From Spongospora subterranea (Eukaryota > Endomyxa > Phytomyxea > Plasmodiophorida > Plasmodiophoridae), in the NCBI GenBank assembly GCA_900404475.1, contig OUQQ01000231.1, positions 1 to 27,681 of the forward strand: a stretch of DNA of 27,681 nucleotides, read 5' to 3'. Position 1 is the first letter of the stretch, and each line of letters opens with the position of its first letter. A program made the translations under genes and the position numbers. The notes below the pieces were generated by a model, which was not told the origin of the DNA, searched no databases, and saw nothing but the letters and a program-made list of their open reading frames with translations. Positions 20,707 through 27,681 of this stretch are shown here, piece by piece.

Positions 20707-22547
20707 TTACCGCTTGAACAGCGAGACCGTCGCCGGATATAATCGCGTCACCGGCCCGCTACTATTCACAAAAAAGTGCTGGCCCACTTTCTTCCGCGAC
20801 AACGAAAAGACCTCGAACATGGCTGGCCTCACGATATCCCTATAGATTATTAACAATGTGATGGCAGTGCTTGAATGCGATTCCAACCTGTAGGTTTTCA
20901 GAAGTTGTATAGATGGAATGTTGTGGGCTGCCGCCACTGGGACGGCCGTCCCCTTAGGATCTTTCGCATTGCTCGTTATCCAGACACCTTCGTTGTCCTC
21001 GAGTTGGGCAACGTCTGCAACCGTCATCGAACAACACTGGTCGGAGCGCATAGGTCCAGGTACAACCTTTGCACTCAGTATTGGCGATATATCAACAGAA
21101 ATCGCATGGTTTACCTGGACCGCGACCAAGAATACTTGGTTCAGGAAGAGCATTTGTTTGGGCTTTGGAAAATCGCCTGCTTTGAGAATCGACAGCAATG
21201 GCGCTGCCTCTGCAAGTGCTTCATCCAACACGGCCTGGACCTGTTGCGGCGTCACAGTAGTTTGAAGGCCGTGGACGTTCAATTCTGGAACATGACCAGA
21301 TGAGCAGTTATTTTTATGAATGCCTGCACGACTTACGTTCCGATGACTGTCGAACCTTGGTCATCTTGTTGCAAGTCAAGGTCAAGTCCTTGATCCAACG
21401 CTCTATCATCGAGTTGATCACAATGGGTATGCTGCCTACACCAAGGTTCAAATTAAAAACATGGAGGAACGGGAATACCCTACCATTGGGGCCAGATCCA
21501 GGTGCCAGGTATTCATTATACCATGCAATCAACGTAATCAAGCTGCGGAAAGCACCCTTCATCGTGTTCGGGGAAATCTTCATCGATTGCATCTGGATCT
21601 TGAATGACCTCAACATCTCCACGCTAAATATGCGATGACTAAGGCAAACGATGAGCGCGATTGTCAGAAGCAATACGTTCGGCCTACCACTGCAGGATGA
21701 GGTCGTTGAGAGTGGGGAGCGCCACCCCACAATGTGCTAAGAATCGTGCGCCCAGCAGCGTCGACTCTTCCGCAATTCGCGGCGGATTCTTCCAGGCGGC
21801 AGCGTAGTCGCCTTTAACCCACTCGTGGAACGGCTGCAGCAAAGCTCGACACGCGCGATCGGCGTCGTGGTGAGGCCATTCCACCTTGAGCCCAATTGGG
21901 CGCGATATCGATGCCTCCGCATACTCTGCGTTGGCCTTGTACATGTCCTGTCAAACGCAACGGGTCAAACCGACCGAACCATTAGTGCTGCTTCTCTTGA
22001 AGTTACGCGGAACTGATGCCGGTGATTATGAACGACGAGCGATGATGAGGCGGCGCGGTCATTGGAGGCAATGACGACGACAGAGGAGGCGCTGGGGGAG
22101 AGATTGGTGCCGGTCATTGAGGAGAGATCCGAAGGCACGACAGGGAAGCGAATGAAAGCACACTCGATTACAGACTGGAGCTGACGACGAGGCAATACCC
22201 CCAGTCGCCACGCCACAGCTACGCATTCGTCATCTGCGATGACGCGTTTCCGCGGTTGAACACCCGGCACCGGGAGATATCTGGGGACATCTGGGAATGC
22301 ATGCTGTTCTAGGAAGATAGAGTGTAGGCTATGGCCAGTTAGTTGTCCACGGAGTCTGGGGGCGCCCGGCACTTGCCGTGAACATCGGAACTTTGAGCTG
22401 AACTTCGTCAAACCATAAACTCCGTGACACTGTAACGGCATCACCACGTGTAGGAAACAGAACAACACTACCGTGTGGGAAGTCTGTAGCTTTAGCCAGC
22501 CTCTCACAGACGTTTTCGACCACAACAATGATGCGCCTTGAAAAATC
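20707..22547 (-). CDS. Multi-exon orphan protein, about 540 residues
   Basis: Five frames join with consistent phase: 22547-22373, 22308-22007, 21947-21688, 21638-21337 and 21284-20707. Introns are 64, 59, 49 and 52 nt, the window's typical size. This phase agreement is the main evidence for a real gene. The N-terminal part has beta-like hydrophobic runs (RRIIVVVENVCERL, GSVVLFPTRGD). A Ser-rich stretch follows, then a helical region (KVEWPHHDADRACRALLQPF, FRSLITLIAWYNEYL, GSIPIVINSMIERW) and a VTPQQVQAVLDEALAEA helix. I recognise no family. A possible first exon MAATSIAFF (22785-22759) would splice in phase to 22547. The donor GTGCCG of the first listed intron is weak, and an extra intron near the 3' end cannot be excluded. 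Confidence 0.6.
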
Positions 22548-22783
22548 CTGACGATTGAGCTACTTTAGGGTTTTTGCCACTTTTTTCGATAACCAAATTT
22601 TCAACTCATTCAATATTGCTCAGATTGGGCCCGGAATAGGCTCTTTCGACTGATTTTCTTGCAGGTGCGATTGCAGTCAATAAACCTTGGGGATATTGTG
22701 ACTGAGTTTTATGAACCATTCTGCGCATTTTATACACAATCGGTTGTAATTATTCCACGAAGAAAGCGATAGATGTGGCGGCC

Positions 22784-23793
22784 ATGAAGCGTGCTTTTGC
22801 ATCAACCATTTCGATGATTGCGGCTGATGCGAAAGTCCCCGTTCAACTGTCTAATCAGGGCTTATCTGATGACAAAGGCCAAGTCGACAACGAATCGCCT
22901 TGGGAAGATGATGTCGGCTCGTCTCAGTACTGGTCGGACAGCGAATCCGAACAAAATCAACCTGTGCCATCTGCGCCGGTGCTAGCGTTTCCATCGGGCG
23001 CTCATAAATGTCGCCGACGATACCATGGAACTAGTCAAAGAACAAGGTACCGGAAAGATGAGAGCATAAAAAAAACTTGCCAGAATAATCACCGCATTTT
23101 GGACTTCTTCCAACGGAAATCTGTAAATCAGCAATGACCACACCTTGGAATGAGGACATAAGGCTGCCGTCTGGCGAACGCGACATTGCCCCCCTGTTTG
23201 AGGATGAGTATTTTGATGAGATCCTGGAGAACAACGCTGGTTTTGTACCTTCATCATGCACATCGGAAAATGGTTGCATTATATTTACTGAGGAGGACGA
23301 GGAATTTCTGAAGGACTGTATACGCGTCGCAGCGCCATCTATCTGTTGAACAGTAGGAATTGATTCAGCAAGAAATGATTTTCCCTTTAGACCATTCGCA
23401 CTTCCCATCAATGGCCAAGGGTATGCTTGCTATTCTACAAGGGCCTGGCCTGGCTGTCTCAGGCGAGAACCTGGCAAAGCTGTGTGTTGAATGCAAGACA
23501 TCTGATGTGACGGCAAATCACGAACAAGTTGCTGCTTGCGTCGGATGATCAGTCTTGACCCAGATTTCGTCAACGAACAGTCCGCAATCAAGAAGTTGAT
23601 TGTTAATCGTGGTCATTTGTGCCAGTTTCTTTGTGAGCTGAATCCCATTGAGTGTGCGTGGTGTGATTCGAAGCGGAAATGTCGGGAAGAGAGCGACTGC
23701 AGTTGGGAGAATCTTAAGTCTCGCGTTCCCGATGTGCAGACCCCCATGCTTCCTACGGTATTAGCGCTGCAGTTTCCGAAAGCTATTGTTTAA
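22784..23793 (+). pseudogene. Relic of a DDE transposon (IS630/Tc1-like C-terminus)
   Basis: Three or four plus-strand frames in succession look like a broken transposase. The first (22784-23137) is Ser/Asp-rich, then basic, and ends with NHRILDFFQRK, resembling the N-terminal leader of transposon proteins in fungi and protists. The second (23134-23349) is acidic. The third and fourth (23360-23793, shifted near 23540) hold VAACVGRMISLDPDFVNEQ, then GHLCQFLCELNPIECAW and DCSWENLKSRVPDV. These match the common C-terminal transposase block in which E-L-N-P-I-E carries the catalytic Glu. The usual stretch between FL and ELNPIE seems shortened. The central catalytic part is missing. Assignment to a superfamily is inference. 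Confidence 0.55.
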
Positions 23794-24171
23794 ATAGCCT
23801 ATCTCATACCCTGCAAGTTTCCCAGTCGGAATTGTATTGTATTTTACAAATTGCACAGCGTTCAGGTCTTCACGAAGTTTAGCGTTTAGGGGGAGACAAA
23901 GTTCTGACGTTTACGGTGTCGGCCCAAAGGCACAAGCCGAACTCAACCGGATGTTCTTCGCGACACAGGCAACGAAGTCTGCTGAAAATAAACTACCATG
24001 AACGAAGATATTTCATAAATTTGGGAGAGAAATAAAATTCGGTTTTCGGTCGCATATGATTAACAATGGGAGAGAAGCCGTTGATCTCTGCGAACCACGG
24101 CGACTCATGCTTCAGTTTTAACGTTGAGAAGTCTACATTATGAGTTGAGGAAGATAAACAACCACATAATA
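23794..24171. other. Region between the transposon relic and the foldback repeat
   Basis: About 380 bp without a supported gene or recognisable motif. It is probably further decayed element sequence. Confidence 0.35.
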
Positions 24172-24370
24172 ATGGAATCTGAGTTTCTGTGTGAATGCCA
24201 TGGATCGCTTAAACTCATTCCTGAACAAGCAGCAATTCATCCAGAAATAACGTCGGAGTCGCTGGCTATCATCAAGCGAGCGGAAACACGCTGATGGGCG
24301 GGATGCATTGCTGCTAGGTCAGGAAGAACTTCATGAGGGTGACGGCATTCGCATAAAACTCAGATTCCAT
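24172..24370. repeat. Foldback repeat, arms 24172-24243 and 24300-24370
   Basis: The left arm begins TGGAATCTGAGTTT. The same sequence reads on the opposite strand from the right end, and similarity continues for about 70 nt through AGCAGCAATTCATCC versus AGCAGCAATGCATCC. The loop is about 56 nt. Arm identity is about 75% by eye, with the outermost 14 nt perfect. This is the shape of a foldback or MITE-like element, or of a local inverted duplication. I saw no target-site duplication that I would trust. Confidence 0.7.
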
Positions 24371-24643
24371 AAAGGCTTCTGTCCTGTCATTTACGGACTG
24401 CTAACCATCGTGCGACGTGAAACAGGACTCGCCATTTGATTCCGCCACCGATGATAATACTACTCTCTTCAGAACGTTCCCACCCGCGACTGTAATGACG
24501 ATAACGATACGACGTGCGCACGGTGAAGATACGATACGAAGGGTAACACGCAGTCCGTGATTGTACTTCCGTACAGTGTATCATTTGTCAGCCTTGACCG
24601 GTTTCATGGAATCATCATTCTGTTCGGATAGAGTCAACAACAA

Positions 24644-25021
24644 GTGCTTCAAGAGGTCAAATACAAAAGCCTGATGCAATGGGTTAAGCGCGATTCCGAT
24701 AGCGAAGATGATGACCAACTCAACAATGGAGATTCTGCCCCTGGACAGTCTGAAACCATCAACCGGGGTCAGATCTTAGGGCACAATCGATTATATGCCG
24801 ACTACTTTGCTGCGAATCCAGTGTATACCCCAGATCAATTTCGCCGACGATATCGAATGCGACGAGACTTGTTTTTACGAAACCTTCAGCCTGTCGTTGA
24901 GGCGGATTTATATTTTCAGCAGCGCCTCGATGCTACTGGACTATTCGGTATGTCAAGTTTCCAAATAATAACTGCTGCTCTTCGTCTCATGAATCGTGGG
25001 CGAATAGTTTGCACGAAAACT
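24644..25021 (+). pseudogene. PIF/Harbinger transposase, N-terminal fragment
   Basis: A plus-strand frame holds the N-terminus of a PIF/Harbinger nuclease: an acidic leader (SDSEDDDQ), DYFAANPVYTPDQFRRRYRM, RRDLFLRNLQPVVEADLYFQ and RLDATGLFGMSSFQIITAAL. This order is typical of plant and protist copies. After LRLM the frame loses homology through a small indel, and homology ends altogether at 25021. There the sequence passes directly into the reversed second fragment. The catalytic domain is absent from this copy, so it cannot be active. Confidence 0.8.
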
Positions 25022-25468
25022 GTCGTTATTTCAGCCCTGGCATACCGAAACGACGCGCCAAATCCCATTAGTCCTGAGTAGCGATCGCCTCGAGCATGAT
25101 AATCGGTTTCTTATTGCGGCATTGATACATGCCTGCCCATGCTTCGGGACAGTGTTGCCATTCCCAATGCATACAATCGACAGAACCCATTATGCCTGGG
25201 AATCCTCTGGATGCATTGGTTGTCAATATACTTGGGATGTCTCGTTCATTGGGGTATCTCAGATATTCAATCCCCGAATACTTTGATCGCAGCAAAAACA
25301 AAGCGTTCAAGATTGAGCAAGATTGTTCTCTCTGCCATGCGAAAGTTTTCGTCCAAACTATCCGCCGACGATCCATAAGCCATGAGACGAAGAGCAGCAG
25401 TTATTTTTTTGGAAACTAGACAGACCGAGAAGTCCAGTAGCATCGCGACGCTGCTGAAAATATGAATC
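24905..25468. repeat. Inverted repeat within the PIF remnants
   Basis: Arms 24905-25021 and 25344-25468 are reverse complements at about 80-85% identity, sharing TAACTGCTGCTCTTCGTCTC and ACGAAAACT. The spacer is 322 nt of minus-strand transposase. Divergence between arms includes small indels, so the structure is not a recent assembly artefact. Confidence 0.85.
25022..25468 (-). pseudogene. PIF/Harbinger transposase, middle fragment, reversed
   Basis: Read on the minus strand from 25468, this copy starts within the same domain (YFQQRRDATGLLG), continues with ITAALRLMAYGSSADSLDEN and MAERTILLNLERF, then shifts frame near 25270 to YLRYPNERDIP. It goes on through GFPGIMGSVDCMHWEWQHCP, which carries the first catalytic Asp in G-S-x-D-C-x-H-W, and LEAIATQD. 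A TAA at 25068-25070 stands where Leu is usual, followed by WDLARRFGMPG. Later catalytic residues are missing. Its 25344-25468 part is an inverted copy of 24905-25021. Confidence 0.85.
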
Positions 25469-26113
25469 TGTCATGATGGCATCAGTTTATGGGCTAGGAA
25501 TGGTGCACCTTGAAGGGTCCCGATCGACATCACAAATGAATCTGGAATCTTGATATCGGATGGGATCACTTGACGTTGCCTAATCCGTTCAAACTGCAAT
25601 TAATCGCCGAGTGTCCACGCCATCCGAAACCCCAATCTTGACTTGTACCAATCAAATGTGTTAGGGTTTGACCTGCTATGTAGGTGCAATTGCTAGCGTT
25701 GGCAAGCAGTTCAATGTCGAATGCATATTCCCAGGATTGTCGGGCCGCCGTGTAAACTACCCGCTTGATGTATTTGATGAAAGAAGAGGGTACGGATTCA
25801 ATAAAACAGTTCAATCAGGGAAAGAACTCATTTGTCGCTTAACTGACTGAACAAAGTCAGCAGCCATCAACGGATGCACGTGGTTGACCGCTTGTCAAAC
25901 ACAAACAACTGCAAGAACATGTGCTAAGAAGCTTGCCATGACAAATTACAGAAACACCTGGGTCATCGACCACTCGGTCTTGCTGAGGTGCATATAATAT
26001 TTTGAACATATTTGCAGAACAAAAAACGGGTATTGAAAGTATTGAAAGAAACTTTGAACGATGGGAAGTTGGATTGCGGTTTGAGGCCTTATATTGGGAT
26101 TAAAAAACTGTAT
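25469..26113. other. Gap between the PIF remnants and BRR2
   Basis: About 640 bp. A minus-strand frame (25566-25814) with KRVVYTAARQSWEYAFDIEL is weakly protein-like but unrecognised. Homology to the PIF transposase ends at about 25468. The right end should contain the BRR2 3' end. Confidence 0.35.
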
Positions 26114-27681
26114 TTATGCATTTTCCATTTCCTCATCTGACGCTTCGTCGCTGGACTCAACGCTTTCTCCGACATTGACCGACAGCGCATGCTGTTGGTC
26201 GGCGCCCAGATACGAATCGCAAACTACGTATAGGTTAAGATCGTGTTCACCGGCAGCAGGTGCCATGAACTCGAATTTGATCTGCAAATAAATTAGGGGA
26301 AAAATTGCAGCAGAGGGGATACGACGCCTTACTGTCTGACGAACACTAGGTAGAACCACCTTCTTGATGGCGATAAGTTTGTTTTGCTTGTGATCGCCAA
26401 GAATTAGCCACCAACCCTCTAAACGCGTTCGTGGGTAATACGGAGCATGAACTTCAGAGACTTGGAACTGAAGCACATCAAGTTTAGCGAGAGTTTGTTT
26501 GAAATAAACCTAAGCGGGAGTTTACTTCTTCATCTTCATCATGATCACGTTCAATTGTGACTTCAATTGATGCACGATCGCCGGCCCTGATATCATCCTC
26601 CACTTTGAACTCGACCGATAAGTTGGGGATTTGATTGCACACCTGGGCAAAAGGATGACGTCAATGACCAAAACAACAGACATCTTCTGCCGAATAGAAA
26701 TCGAACCTGAGCGACCTCCGCTAACTGATCATTATCAAGTTGCAGTAAATCAATGCGGATGTCGTCATCAAGATCGAGCAGCTGATCGATAGTTGTCACC
26801 CCTTGATCAACGCAACGCTGAACACATGCCGAATCGATGTGTGGAAGTTGTAGGAGCTGGCAGCCCGGTTGATCCGTCCAAACACCTTGGATAACCTACA
26901 GCGAACCACGTCAATAGAGGAAACACCGTTGCGATCGACAACGGAATGAAAATACAGAAAAAGGTCAAGGGGAAAATGAGCTATGAACAGTAAAAAATCA
27001 CCATTTGGGATAAATCCATGGCTTGCAGTGCAGGCAATAACCAGCCTTGACTGGACACAACATCAACCATTGCTTGAATCAAGCGAATCGAATCCGGCAG
27101 AACCTGCTGCAGATCGATGCTCACATCACCCGACAGTTTCATACGGGAGAAATGACACTAATTGTAACAGTTCAGCGCGCACAACCTTACAACGACAGGA
27201 AAACGGACCTGTAGCAGAATATGAGCCTTTGTGTGGGAGTCATAGTAGAGTGGAGTAGAAGAGCCCGCCGAAGGAGGTGGGACCAAACGAAGATGCTTTG
27301 CCAATTGCTAGATGGAGCCGTCAACGCGGTGCCATAAAATGGGAATCAGGCACAAACCTCGAGTTGAATTTCTTCAAATCGTCGAACAGGTAATGAGTCG
27401 AATTCGGTTGCCGCAGATACGAGATTCAAAATCCCTTTCAACCGCGTCGAACCCGAAAGCGACTGAGCAAAAAGCTCGATAGTTAAGTACCTGTTTGGAG
27501 TGAAAGAGCCTAAGGGGCGGGCTGTCATCAAAACGATCAAAAGTCTCCCCGACCTGAGATAATAATGGGCTGTAATCATTCCTAGGTTGAGCGGAGTCAC
27601 ATTAATGCCTTCCAGCGATATCATGTCCGCTTCCGTCAAGTCCTCAATCGTGGTTTCAATCAGTTCCGATAGATAATCCGA
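26114..27681 (-). CDS. SNRNP200: BRR2/SNRNP200 U5 snRNP helicase, C-terminal part
   Basis: BRR2 is the DExH/Ski2-like helicase of the U5 snRNP that unwinds U4/U6 during spliceosome activation. Eight exons are visible (27681-27554, 27490-27358, 27307-27209, 27157-27002, 26895-26707, 26642-26526, 26467-26333, 26281-26114), giving the last 374 residues. The 5' part lies beyond the window edge. Introns are 63, 50, 51, 106, 64, 58 and 51 nt. The fragment covers the second Sec63 module: NVTPLNLGMITAHYY, YLTIELFAQSLS, DSIRLIQAMVDVVSSQGWL, LLQLPHID, LLQLDNDQLAEVAQ, then the FN3-like end with RLEGWWLILGDHK and FEFMAPAAGEHDLNLYVV. The tail is acidic (ESSDEASDEEMENA), as in human SNRNP200. All junctions agree with the family alignment. 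Confidence 0.95.

Noticed and set aside
1..27681. CRISPR arrays, operons or bacterial defence systems
   Set aside because: Genes are intron-rich eukaryotic housekeeping genes. No spaced direct repeats or bacterial-type gene clusters are seen.

Overview
This is a eukaryotic nuclear window. Conserved genes are split by canonical GT..AG introns, and there are no operons or ribosome-binding sites. I reconstructed 38 introns from homology and reading-phase agreement. Of these, 29 are only 46-65 nt long, and intron density is high: the last 374 codons of BRR2 alone hold seven. Stop codons follow the standard code (NOB1, PPTC7 and the crescerin gene end in TGA). A crescerin/TOGARAM gene implies a ciliated or flagellated stage. 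The plant/oomycete-style purple acid phosphatase, the PIF/Harbinger and mariner remnants, and the dense tiny introns suggest an SAR-clade protist. A plasmodiophorid such as Spongospora or Plasmodiophora, or an oomycete, would fit. This placement is inference, not proof.

Layout. 1-2170: weakly supported region with an inverted repeat of about 95 bp and possible hypothetical exons. 2171-3780 (-): NOB1, a 20S pre-rRNA endonuclease. 4173-4901 (+): intronless orphan coiled-coil protein ending in a CaaX box, divergent from NOB1. 5042-6217 (-): mitochondrial 2-oxoglutarate/malate-type carrier. 6540-7220 (-): decayed mariner transposase. 8044-9845 (+): CIAO1, a cytosolic Fe-S assembly WD40 protein. 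10246-13994 (+): crescerin/TOGARAM, with a CCAAT-containing palindrome just upstream. 14746-15255 (-): prefoldin subunit 4. 16594-18469 (+): secreted purple acid phosphatase. 19021-20383 (-): PPTC7-like PP2C phosphatase. 20707-22547 (-), perhaps starting at 22785: multi-exon orphan protein. 22784-23793 (+): DDE transposon relic. 24172-24370: foldback repeat. 24644-25468: two PIF/Harbinger fragments in inverted orientation. 26114-27681 (-): 3' end of BRR2/SNRNP200, cut by the window edge.

The host genes are housekeeping functions: ribosome maturation, mitochondrial transport, Fe-S assembly, chaperone, splicing and cilium. They do not form a single pathway. The 22.8-25.5 kb segment is a transposon graveyard in which inverted duplications recur. 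I found no convincing undescribed multi-gene system. The most interesting items are the two orphan proteins, the palindrome upstream of the ciliary gene, and the repeated foldback structures.
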